A DNA stretch of 13,770 bases, from positions 1 through 13,770 of the forward strand of contig CAJWZN010000025.1 of NCBI GenBank assembly GCA_913050105.1. Direction: 5' to 3'. A program made the position numbers and the translations under genes. The notes under the pieces are model-generated. The model ran no database searches, was not told the origin of the DNA, and was given only the letters and a program-made list of their open reading frames with translations. How positions within the stretch are numbered: the first letter of the stretch is position 1; each line of letters opens with the position of its first letter. The stretch is from an uncultured Synechococcus sp. (GTDB taxonomy: Bacteria; Cyanobacteriota; Cyanobacteriia; PCC-6307; Cyanobiaceae). This document shows, one piece after another, positions 6,235-13,118 of this stretch.

Positions 6235-7301
6235 GGGGAGACAAGCTCCTGCAACCGCTGCTCAGCTTCGACCGGTAGCTGCACGGCAGCCGCCCGGTAG
6301 TGGCGGGCCTGGGTGATGCGCGCCTCAATAGGACCCCGCGCCTTCTCCCAGCCAGTCAGATGGAAACGGTCGTAAATCCGCTTCACCGTGTTCAGAGGCA
6401 TGTCCACGAGCTCGTTGTAATCGAGCTCCAGCAGCTGGCCGTCTGGGATGAGGGACCTGGACGCCTCAAAAGCCTGCAACAACTGCTGGTGAGACACCAC
6501 GGTTTCCTCAACCTGGATGCGCACATCTGGAGCTGGTTGCAGTCCGACCAGATCAGCCAACTTCTGCTTGACCTGCACCAGGGAACGGATTGAGTCCTCC
6601 TGTTCACGACGCATCAGCACGAAGCGCGCCTTGGGAAAATGACGCAGAACCATCGCCACCCTTGCGGTGTGGGCACTGTTCTTGATCAACAACCTGGTTC
6701 GACCAGCTCCGTCATGGAGCCAGGTGAGTCGGGTAAACCGCAGCCAATGCCGCTCAAAAGCAGCTGTGGACTGCAGCACGCTGCGGCGGAAATGGAACGG
6801 GTAAACCTGCGGGAAAGCCATTCCGGCCATGTTCGTATCCATGGTCAGACGGGCGATCCCCATTTCATCCTCCTGGGGATCGTTCTCAGACCAGGGCACT
6901 GCATCAATCGGCCGCACTGACGTCATCAAGGCGCGCATTAATGGAGGCAGCAGGGGTTGGAGCAGCAGGGCCACCTGCGGGGCCACGGTGAGCGAATTGC
7001 GGGCGGTGGTCCAGGCCGGATCCGAAGCGAGCAGCTGATGCAGAAACGTGGTGCCGCTGCGCCAGTGACCGATCACCACCACGGGATCCTGCGGAAGCTG
7101 AATCCGTCGGAGCCGCCGCCGAAACAACAAGGTCTGCAGCCAGGCCAAGGGCTCCACCAGGAGTCCGGTCAGACCAATCAAGAGGCTTACGGGCCAGCGA
7201 CTGAAGGCAGGGCGACTGAGCTGCAAGCCCCGGAGGAGCACCGAGGGACGAATGAAGCCTGCGGCGACCAGTCGGTCGGACAGCACCCTCAAGCTCAGCA
7301 T
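6231..7301 (-). CDS. PAPS-dependent sulfotransferase family protein
   Basis: A 356-residue protein of the sulfotransferase family, which moves sulfate from PAPS to a hydroxyl or amine on a carbohydrate, lipid or small molecule. The 5'-phosphosulfate loop is GHWRSGTTFLHQLL (78-91). The 3'-phosphate region is LLIKNSAHTARVAMVLRHFP (204-223), with RFVLMRR following. A hydrophobic stretch at about 36-60 may attach it to a membrane. Acceptor unknown. Start is uncertain: ATG 7301 (preferred, 32 bp from the cobL start), ATG 7331 (10 residues longer, two bases from cobL) or GTG 7367 (overlapping cobL). None has a good ribosome binding site. It heads the operon with the 81-residue protein and GH116, suggesting a joint role on a sulfated or glucosylated compound; that is inference. 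Confidence 0.87.
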   Translation of the reverse strand: MLSLRVLSDRLVAAGFIRPSVLLRGLQLSRPAFSRWPVSLLIGLTGLLVEPLAWLQTLLFRRRLRRIQLPQDPVVVIGHWRSGTTFLHQLLASDPAWTTARNSLTVAPQVALLLQPLLPPLMRALMTSVRPIDAVPWSENDPQEDEMGIARLTMDTNMAGMAFPQVYPFHFRRSVLQSTAAFERHWLRFTRLTWLHDGAGRTRLLIKNSAHTARVAMVLRHFPKARFVLMRREQEDSIRSLVQVKQKLADLVGLQPAPDVRIQVEETVVSHQQLLQAFEASRSLIPDGQLLELDYNELVDMPLNTVKRIYDRFHLTGWEKARGPIEARITQARHYRAAAVQLPVEAEQRLQELVSP

Positions 7302-7333
7302 CGATCGTTCAAACCTGCCACCAGAATGCATGA

Positions 7334-8596
7334 ATGATCGATGTGATCGGTACTGATGCAGGCGCACCGGCCTCGCTGCCCGCAGCTCAGCAGGCGCTGA
7401 TCAAGGCTGCCGACCACCTCGCTGCACCAAAACGACTGCACCCTGCCCTGCTCAACTGGCTGGGCAGCGATCAGCCTGACCTGATCAGCAGCGATGACCC
7501 CCGGGATCTTGCAGCCAGCCTGAAAGCGTTGCCGACCACGACCGCTGTGGTGGTGCTGGCCAGTGGTGATCCGCTTTGGTTCGGAATTGGCCGCAGTCTC
7601 AGCTCACGGCTGGGGGGGGCTCAACTGCGCTTTCATCCAGCACCAACCGCGCTGCAGCTTGCTTTTTCCAGGATCGGTCGCCCCTGGCAAGACGCCAGCT
7701 GGGTGAGCCTGCATGGCCGTGATCCCGCAGTTCTGGCCCCTCTCCTTCAAAAACGACCACCAGCCCTGGCTGTGCTGACCGATCCTCAGCAAGGTGGTGC
7801 CGAAACCGTGCGCCGGATTCTGCGGAGCAGCGGGCTCGAAGCGGGCTACAGCTTCTGGGTGTGCGAGAACCTTGGCCACGCCAGCGAGCGGGTGCTGCAG
7901 CTCAAGAGCAGCGACCCGTTGCCGGAAAACCCGGCTTCACTGCTCACGGTTTTATTGATTGCAGAGCCGTCAGCAGCGCCCCCGCTGGAGTGTCTGCCGC
8001 TGTTTGGCCTGGAAGACGGCCTGTACTTACAGCACGCAGACCATCCGGGATTGATGACCAAACGCGAGGTGAGGATCCAGCTGCTGGCGGACCTCGACCT
8101 GCCGAAGGAAGGTGTGCTCTGGGACCTTGGTGCAGGCACGGGCAGTGTTGGCCTGGAAGCACTGCGGCTGCGGCCAGACCTGAAGCTGCTGGCAGTTGAA
8201 CAACGCGCCGGCGGTGCTCAGCTGATCCAGGCCAATGCTCAACGATTGGGTGTGACCGCTGAGGCCGTGCTGGAACGCGAAGTCGGAGCCCTGATCAGAG
8301 AGGGGCTGCCGAAGGGCCTGGAGAGGCCAGATCGGGTCGTGCTTGGAGGTGGTGGCCGCAGCCGCGCAGCTCTGCTGATGCAGGTGCTGACCGTGCTGAA
8401 ACCCGGCGGAGTGGTACTCATCCCGTTGGCCACGCTGGAAGCCCTCGCGGAGCTGCGGCCGTTGCTGGAGCAGCAGGGGCTGGCGGTTCAGATCAGCCAG
8501 CTGCAAGCCTGGCGGGGACAACCACTCAGCGACGGCACCCGACTGGCACCAATGAACCCGACCCTGATCCTGAAGGGCACGAAATCACACCGATAA
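7334..8596 (+). CDS. cobL: Precorrin-6B methyltransferase/decarboxylase, CbiE-CbiT fusion
   Basis: A 420-residue cobalamin (pseudocobalamin in picocyanobacteria) enzyme that methylates C5 and C15 of the corrin ring and decarboxylates the C12 acetate, giving precorrin-8. The N-terminal CbiE half (1-210) starts with IDVIGTDAG (2-10) and has the family loop ASGDPLWFGIGRSL (76-89). The CbiT half (about 225-420) has the junction hallmark MTKREVR (241-247), the S-adenosylmethionine motif LWDLGAGTGSVGLEA (262-276) and LGGGGRSRAAL. The length equals other CobL fusions. The ATG at 7334 leads directly into the first conserved strand, which fixes the start. It is transcribed divergently from the sulfotransferase with almost no spacer, and converges on the DUF192 gene 13 bp downstream. 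No cobalamin riboswitch is seen. Confidence 0.95.
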   Translation: MIDVIGTDAGAPASLPAAQQALIKAADHLAAPKRLHPALLNWLGSDQPDLISSDDPRDLAASLKALPTTTAVVVLASGDPLWFGIGRSLSSRLGGAQLRFHPAPTALQLAFSRIGRPWQDASWVSLHGRDPAVLAPLLQKRPPALAVLTDPQQGGAETVRRILRSSGLEAGYSFWVCENLGHASERVLQLKSSDPLPENPASLLTVLLIAEPSAAPPLECLPLFGLEDGLYLQHADHPGLMTKREVRIQLLADLDLPKEGVLWDLGAGTGSVGLEALRLRPDLKLLAVEQRAGGAQLIQANAQRLGVTAEAVLEREVGALIREGLPKGLERPDRVVLGGGGRSRAALLMQVLTVLKPGGVVLIPLATLEALAELRPLLEQQGLAVQISQLQAWRGQPLSDGTRLAPMNPTLILKGTKSHR

Positions 8597-8609
8597 ATAC
8601 ACGGAATTA

Positions 8610-9011
8610 TCACGGAATCGCATCAATCAGCGCCTCATCCCCGACATCAATTCCAAGCCGTTGCGCCTCGCCAGACCGCAGCTCAACCACCCCATCACTG
8701 AGCTCCCTCGGGCCATAGCCCCGACAGGGCAGGGCTGGGCAGACCGGTACCTCCGCTTCGATGGCCACCACCCGGTTATTCCTGAGAAACACCATGTCCA
8801 GCGGTGCCAGGGTGTTGAGCATCCAGAAACGCAGTGGCTGCGGTTGGTCAAAGGGGAACCACATCCCACGAAGCGGTGGCAGCGGCGGGCGCTGCATCAG
8901 ACCAACGCGCTTCTGCAGCGGCGTCGAAGCCACCTCAAGGCCGATGCAGCGCGACTGGTCGAGACACCAGTGCGCCGTGATCGGTAACTGCTGCGGTGCC
9001 GGTACATCCAA
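8610..9011 (-). CDS. DUF192 family protein, TTG start
   Basis: A 133-residue protein of the DUF192 family, a small beta-barrel domain of unknown function. Typical features are ASTPLQKRVGLMQRPPLPP (28-46), MWFPFDQPQPLRFWMLNT (50-67), PLDMVFLRNNRVVAIE (70-85) and the Pro/Cys-rich PVCPALPCRGYGP. Many family members are exported; no signal peptide is visible here, so this copy is probably cytosolic. The start must be TTG 9011, because the next ATG (residue 39) would remove the conserved family N-terminus. AAGAGAG lies about eight bases upstream and the regulator stop is three bases away, so it is the end of the pheS-nadK-regulator operon. Convergent with cobL. Confidence 0.9.
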   Translation of the reverse strand: MDVPAPQQLPITAHWCLDQSRCIGLEVASTPLQKRVGLMQRPPLPPLRGMWFPFDQPQPLRFWMLNTLAPLDMVFLRNNRVVAIEAEVPVCPALPCRGYGPRELSDGVVELRSGEAQRLGIDVGDEALIDAIP

Positions 9012-9014
9012 CGT

Positions 9015-9692
9015 TCAGCTCTCTTCGCTCATGGGGCCGAGCCTGTAACCGCGCCCCCGCACCGTCAGGAGAAGCCGAGACTGACCCTCCACCTCCAGCT
9101 TCTGGCGCAGATAGCGCACATACACCTCCACCACATTGCTGTTGGCACTCTCATCGTTCCAGACCTCCCGCATCAACTGTTCACGGCTGAACACGTGGCC
9201 GGGTCGTTTGATCATCACCAACAGAAGGGCATATTCCCTGGCCGTCAGTCCCAATTCACGACCGGCCCGCCTCACCTGACGGGTGACTGGATCAAGGCTG
9301 AGGTCCTGCAACTGCAACTGCAGAGGGCGGCGTCCCTCCCGGGCCTGGATGGTGCGATGCAGGCGCAGGCGCAGCAGAAGATCACTCGGGCCAAGACCAG
9401 ACAACCAGAAGTCATCAGCTCCACAACGCAGTGCGTTGGCACGGGCTTCAACGCTGTCCTGCTCCAGGTCAAGCAGGATCGTCATCGCCCCAAAGCGTTG
9501 CCGAAGCTCAGCGATCAGATGGTGATGGTCGGCACTCAGCAAAGCCGCCATCGGTTCAGCTCCATCACCCCCGCAACTGGAGCTCACCCCCGCACTCAGC
9601 CAATCCACGGTGGAATAACCGGAGGCCGAAAGTCGCGGAGCCAACGCCACCGCTGACGTTCCGGCCAGCAGCAGCAACAGCTCAGTACTCAT
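9015..9692 (-). CDS. OmpR/PhoB-type regulator with degenerate receiver
   Basis: A 225-residue transcription factor. The C-terminal winged helix (about 125-218) is intact: LTAREYALLLVMIKRPGHVF (149-168), SREQLMREVW, VVEVYVRYLRQKLE (187-200) and VRGRGYRL (211-218). The N-terminal receiver keeps the overall pattern, including GADDF (91-95). However, the acidic pair after strand 1 is replaced by LLAGT (8-12), the phosphoacceptor region reads AALLSADHHH (49-58) with no Asp in the expected place, and the conserved Lys is Ser98. It probably does not accept phosphate in the normal way and may respond to a ligand, a partner or its own level. No histidine kinase is adjacent. The ATG at 9692 overlaps the nadK stop as ATGA, and the DUF192 TTG follows its stop by three bases. 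Targets unknown. Confidence 0.92.
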   Translation of the reverse strand: MSTELLLLLAGTSAVALAPRLSASGYSTVDWLSAGVSSSCGGDGAEPMAALLSADHHHLIAELRQRFGAMTILLDLEQDSVEARANALRCGADDFWLSGLGPSDLLLRLRLHRTIQAREGRRPLQLQLQDLSLDPVTRQVRRAGRELGLTAREYALLLVMIKRPGHVFSREQLMREVWNDESANSNVVEVYVRYLRQKLEVEGQSRLLLTVRGRGYRLGPMSEES

Positions 9693-10597
9693 TCCTTGCC
9701 CGGTTTCGCGATATGGGGCAGGCCCCAGCCCAGTTTGTTGCGCAACACCTGGAAGAATTCGTGGTCGGCAAGACGCACAAAGCGCACCGGGTGATCACTG
9801 CGACGGATCAAGACGCGATCCTCCGGCCAGACGTAGCAACCGGCGCTGCCGTCAACAACCATCATCAGCCTCTCGGGGGTTGCCGGAAACACCGTGACCG
9901 GCTCTCGGTCGCTGAAGACCAGTGCCCTCGAGGCGAGTGAATGGGGTGCGATCGGAGTGAGCTGAAGCACAGGGCAGTCGGGCGTGATCACCGGACCGCC
10001 GGAACTGAGGGCGTACGCCGTGGATCCCGTGGGAGTGGAGAGGATCACCCCATCAGCGGCGATGTCCACCGGCGCATGGCGTCCGATGGCAATCTCGAAA
10101 TGACACATGCTGGTGAGCGGCTCACGGTGCAGGGCCATCTCATTCAGAGACAGGGCCTCCCAGCGCCGCTGATCACCGCGCATCACACTCACCACGAGGT
10201 TGCTCCGCTCCTCGATCGTCCACTGCTGCGTCAAAACCACATCGAGGGCACGATCCAGATCACTGAGATATGCCTCGGCCAGAAAACCCAGATGACCGGT
10301 GTTGATGGTGAGGATCGGTACGCCGAGGGGCGCGGTCTGCCGTGCGGCAGAGAGCACGGTGCCGTCACCACCTAGAACGATCGCAAGGACCATGCCGCGA
10401 TCAAATCCCTTGGGCACACAGGCGCTGTAGCCAAGCAGGCGGAGATGCTGGTCCGGGTTGGCGAAACCAACCATTCCACCGGCACTGCTGGCCCGAACCA
10501 CGTCGTAACCAGCAATCTCTAGGCGCTGCTGAATGGTGCTGGCAGTCTCCACCGCCTGGGGCTTGCCATCGTTGACGATCAGTCCGATGCGGGGCAC
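9689..10597 (-). CDS. nadK: NAD kinase
   Basis: A 302-residue ATP-NAD kinase that makes NADP from NAD, setting the NADP(H) pool for photosynthesis and biosynthesis. Diagnostic motifs: GGDGT (76-80) with the preceding IVLG strand, NTGHLGFL (99-106), SLNEMALHRE (150-159), and DGVILSTPTGSTAYALSSGG (182-201). It resembles the longer of the two NAD kinases usual in cyanobacteria (the Synechocystis sll1415 type, from memory). The start is GTG at 10597, leading directly into PRIGLIVND; GCAGG lies about nine bases upstream. It follows pheS by 38 bp and overlaps the regulator by four bases. A 7-bp inverted repeat spans its start (see repeat entry). Confidence 0.96.
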   Translation of the reverse strand: MPRIGLIVNDGKPQAVETASTIQQRLEIAGYDVVRASSAGGMVGFANPDQHLRLLGYSACVPKGFDRGMVLAIVLGGDGTVLSAARQTAPLGVPILTINTGHLGFLAEAYLSDLDRALDVVLTQQWTIEERSNLVVSVMRGDQRRWEALSLNEMALHREPLTSMCHFEIAIGRHAPVDIAADGVILSTPTGSTAYALSSGGPVITPDCPVLQLTPIAPHSLASRALVFSDREPVTVFPATPERLMMVVDGSAGCYVWPEDRVLIRRSDHPVRFVRLADHEFFQVLRNKLGWGLPHIAKPGKE

Positions 10598-10625
10598 TGA
10601 TCACGACCTGCGGAAGCTTGATCAG
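10597..10625. repeat. Inverted repeat at the nadK start
   Basis: Perfect arms CTGATCA (10597-10603) and TGATCAG (10619-10625) enclose 15 nt. The proximal arm touches the first base of the nadK GTG codon and the loop contains the probable ribosome binding site (GCAGG on the minus strand). In mRNA this could mask nadK translation, or the TGATCA half-sites could be a protein-binding site. No T-tract follows, so a pheS terminator is unlikely. Confidence 0.4.
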
Positions 10626-10635
10626 TTTATGGGAG

Positions 10636-11643
10636 TCAGAACTGTTCCAGGAAACGCAGATCGCTGGTGTAAAGCCTGCGGATGTCATCGATGCCGTGAC
10701 GCACCATGCAGAACCTCTCCACCCCCAGGCCAGCCGCAAAACCGCTGTAACGCTCAGGGTCTAGGCCCAGTCCTTCGAGCACCGCTGGATCGACCATGCC
10801 GCAGCCCATCACCTCGAGCCAGCGGCCGCGCCACTGAACATCCACTTCCGCGGAGGGCTCAGTGAAGGGAAAGTAGCTGGCGCGGAAACGCACGGGCAGA
10901 TCACCAAAAAACGCCTTGAGGAAGGCCATCACTGTTCCCCGCAGATGACTGAAGTCGAGGCCTTCATCGATCGCCAGAACCTCCACCTGGTGAAACACCG
11001 GAGAATGGGTGGCATCGACGGCATCTCGTCGGTACACCCGACCCGGAGCGACGATGCGAACCGGCGGTGGATTCTGCTCCAGATAACGGATCTGGACGGG
11101 TGACGTGTGGGTGCGCATCAGAAGATCGGCCCCCAGGTAAAAGGTGTCCTGCATGTCCCGGGCCGGATGATCCTCAGGGATATTCAGAGCTGTGAAGTTG
11201 TAGTGATCCTTCTCCACCTCAGGGCCCTCTGCGACGCTGTACCCCAGCCCGAGGAACAGATCCACGATCTCCTCAGTCGTGGTGATCAAAGGATGCCGGT
11301 GTCCCATGGGGATGCCCGAAGCCGGCGCAGTCACATCGATGCTTTCTCTGGCAATGCGTTCAGCCATCGCCGCCTGCTGCACCGCTTGAAGGCGCTCACT
11401 CAGGAGAGTCTTCACCTGGTTCTTGAGCACATTGGCCCGCTGACCCACCAGAGGACGCTCCTCACCGGGAAGCTTTCCCATCGCCCCGAGCACACCGGAG
11501 ATGCGTCCTTTCTTGCCGAGCAGTCCAACCCGCAGCTGCTCAAGGGCCGCCGAATCGGCAGCATCGGCGATTTCCGCGGACGCCTGCTGCTCCAGAGCAT
11601 CCAACTGATCGGTGAGCTGCTGCAGGGTGACCGGGGCGCTCAC
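10636..11643 (-). CDS. pheS: Phenylalanyl-tRNA synthetase alpha subunit
   Basis: The 335-residue alpha chain of the (alpha-beta)2 enzyme that charges tRNA-Phe. The N-terminal ~100 residues form the tRNA-binding coiled coil (LLGKKGRISGVLGAMGKLPG at 41-60). The class II catalytic core follows: GPEVEKDHYNFTALN (140-154), ARDMQDTFYL (161-170), motif 2 GRVYRRDAVDATHSPVFHQV (201-220), WLEVMGCGMVDP (275-286) and motif 3 GFAAGLGVERF (301-311). Length and motifs match E. coli PheS closely. The start is GTG at 11643 with no strong ribosome binding site. pheT is not in the window, so the subunits are encoded apart, as is common in cyanobacteria. It heads the operon with nadK, the atypical regulator and the DUF192 gene, and is divergent from surE across 72 bp. 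Confidence 0.98.
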   Translation of the reverse strand: MSAPVTLQQLTDQLDALEQQASAEIADAADSAALEQLRVGLLGKKGRISGVLGAMGKLPGEERPLVGQRANVLKNQVKTLLSERLQAVQQAAMAERIARESIDVTAPASGIPMGHRHPLITTTEEIVDLFLGLGYSVAEGPEVEKDHYNFTALNIPEDHPARDMQDTFYLGADLLMRTHTSPVQIRYLEQNPPPVRIVAPGRVYRRDAVDATHSPVFHQVEVLAIDEGLDFSHLRGTVMAFLKAFFGDLPVRFRASYFPFTEPSAEVDVQWRGRWLEVMGCGMVDPAVLEGLGLDPERYSGFAAGLGVERFCMVRHGIDDIRRLYTSDLRFLEQF

Positions 11644-11663
11644 GGAACAGAGGCGGAAGGCGC

Positions 11664-11693
11664 CTGACTGTAAGCAGCCAGCCCGCTTAGGTT
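11664..11693 (+). promoter_or_regulatory. Possible surE promoter
   Basis: In the 72-bp gap between pheS and surE, CTGACT (11664-11669) and TAGGTT (11688-11693) are separated by 18 bp and lie 22 bp before the surE ATG. They match the -35 and -10 consensus at four and three of six positions. This is only a candidate. Confidence 0.25.
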
Positions 11694-11715
11694 CGCCTCA
11701 TCCATCAGCCAAGCC

Positions 11716-12516
11716 ATGCGGGTCCTGATCAGCAATGACGACGGGGTCTTCGCCGAGGGAATTCGCACCCTTGCCGCAACCGCTGTCTCCAGGGGCCACC
11801 AGGTCACCGTGGTGTGTCCTGATCAGGAACGATCCGCAACCGGCCATGGCCTGACTCTCCAGACCCCCCTCCGCGCCGAGAGGGCCGATGAGTTGTTCGC
11901 ACCGGGTGTCACCGCCTGGGCCTGCAGCGGCACCCCAGCCGACTGCATGAAGCTGGCCCTGTGTGAACTGGTCAAAGACACCCCGGATCTGGTGATGTCA
12001 GGCATCAACCACGGTCCAAATTTAGGAACCGATGTGTTCTGTTCCGGAACCGTGGCCGCGGCCATGGAAGGCACCCTTGAAGGAATCCGATCCCTGGCCG
12101 TGAGCAGCGCCTGCTTCCAGTGGCGCCAGTTCCAGGCCGCCGCCGATCTGGCCCTTGACGTGGTCGAACAAGCCCACACTGACCTTTGGCCGGAGAACCT
12201 GCTGCTCAACCTCAACATTCCTCCCTGCGAAAGCAACGCCATGGGGGCACTGCGCTGGACCCGGCTTTCGGTTCGCCGCTACGAGGAGCAGTTCAGCCGT
12301 CGAGAGGATCCCCGCGGACGCGCCTACTACTGGCTCTCCGGTGAAGTGATCAATGACCTGGAAAGCGCCGGTGAAGGGCCGAGGGACTGGCCCAGTGATG
12401 TGGCGCAGATTCATGCGAACGCGCCGTCGCTGACGCCGATCCAGCCGGATCTGTTCTGGCGAGGAGCACTCAGCAGCCTGCCGAAACTGCGGATGAACGA
12501 TCAGCTTGTGCGATAG
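11716..12516 (+). CDS. surE: 5'/3'-nucleotidase SurE
   Basis: A 266-residue metal-dependent phosphatase of the SurE family, which removes phosphate from nucleoside 5'- and 3'-monophosphates and in some species short polyphosphate. The metal site is visible as NDDG (7-10; Asp8, Asp9), Ser40 in RSATGHGLT (39-47), and SGINHGPNLG (95-104; Asn98). The typical GTVAAAMEG (111-119) follows. Length is normal for the family. The start is ATG 11716, immediately before the first strand RVLISNDDG; the upstream sequence lacks a clear ribosome binding site. Its last 16 bp overlap the end of the convergent DUF3611 gene. No isoaspartate methyltransferase gene (the frequent proteobacterial partner) is adjacent. 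Confidence 0.97.
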   Translation: MRVLISNDDGVFAEGIRTLAATAVSRGHQVTVVCPDQERSATGHGLTLQTPLRAERADELFAPGVTAWACSGTPADCMKLALCELVKDTPDLVMSGINHGPNLGTDVFCSGTVAAAMEGTLEGIRSLAVSSACFQWRQFQAAADLALDVVEQAHTDLWPENLLLNLNIPPCESNAMGALRWTRLSVRRYEEQFSRREDPRGRAYYWLSGEVINDLESAGEGPRDWPSDVAQIHANAPSLTPIQPDLFWRGALSSLPKLRMNDQLVR

Positions 12517-13061
12517 ATCCGCTGCAACAGCCAAAGCGAGAACACCAACCCGATCAGGTGCGCGAACAGCACCTGCGTGTTGCTCAGCACCGAGAGCATT
12601 TCAAGGGATGTGATGGCCAGGTTGTCGGCCATGCCGCGACCGCCGATGGCAATGCCCGGGGTTTGCATCGAAGCCTGCACGAACAGGCTCCCTGCCAATG
12701 CCTGATAACCGATGGTGGCCAGGGTGAGCCCAAGCAGGTCCGCCAGCAGTCCTCGTTTCACCAGCCGTGCCGCTTCTCCCCGACTGGGTCGTGCCTCACT
12801 GGCGATGGCGCGGCCGGTTCGAACAATCAGCCAGCCCTGCCAGAGGCTGAACAGCAGCACCAGAAAGGCCAGGGTGGTGAGCGACAGGCCAGGTCCAAGA
12901 CCTACGGCCCTTTCAGCATTGCGGGCGAGGCTGCTTCCGATGTTGTTGAACAGCAGCACTCCCACTACAACGATTCCAAGCACCACTTGAATCCAGAAGC
13001 GGATCCAGCCCATGCGCCGCACCCCGAAAGAAAGCTGCTGGAAGTCGAGACGATCCGCCAT
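12501..13061 (-). CDS. DUF3611 membrane protein (PIC1/TIC21 family)
   Basis: A 186-residue integral membrane protein with four hydrophobic segments (about 19-38, 61-82, 104-127 and 161-182), matching the cyanobacterial DUF3611 family. Plant chloroplast members (PIC1/TIC21) are inner-envelope proteins assigned to iron uptake or protein import; a Synechocystis relative has been studied in that context. Function in this organism is therefore a candidate metal or solute permease, not proven. The N-terminal RMGWIRFWIQVVLGIVVVGV (16-35) and the loop with basic RPSRGEAARLVKRGLL (91-106) fit the family. The ATG at 13061 has no ribosome binding site on its own strand. It overlaps surE by 16 bp at the 3' end and is divergent from ribF across 57 bp. 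Confidence 0.87.
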   Translation of the reverse strand: MADRLDFQQLSFGVRRMGWIRFWIQVVLGIVVVGVLLFNNIGSSLARNAERAVGLGPGLSLTTLAFLVLLFSLWQGWLIVRTGRAIASEARPSRGEAARLVKRGLLADLLGLTLATIGYQALAGSLFVQASMQTPGIAIGGRGMADNLAITSLEMLSVLSNTQVLFAHLIGLVFSLWLLQRIYRTS

Positions 13062-13118
13062 CTCTCAGGAGGTCAGTCGTCCAAACTTGCCACCAAAGCG
13101 TCACGCCTGCACCCCGCG

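Noticed and set aside
7302..7367. Sulfotransferase starting at GTG 7367
   Set aside because: It would overlap the cobL start by 34 bp and add Arg/His-rich residues without family character; later ATGs are more plausible.
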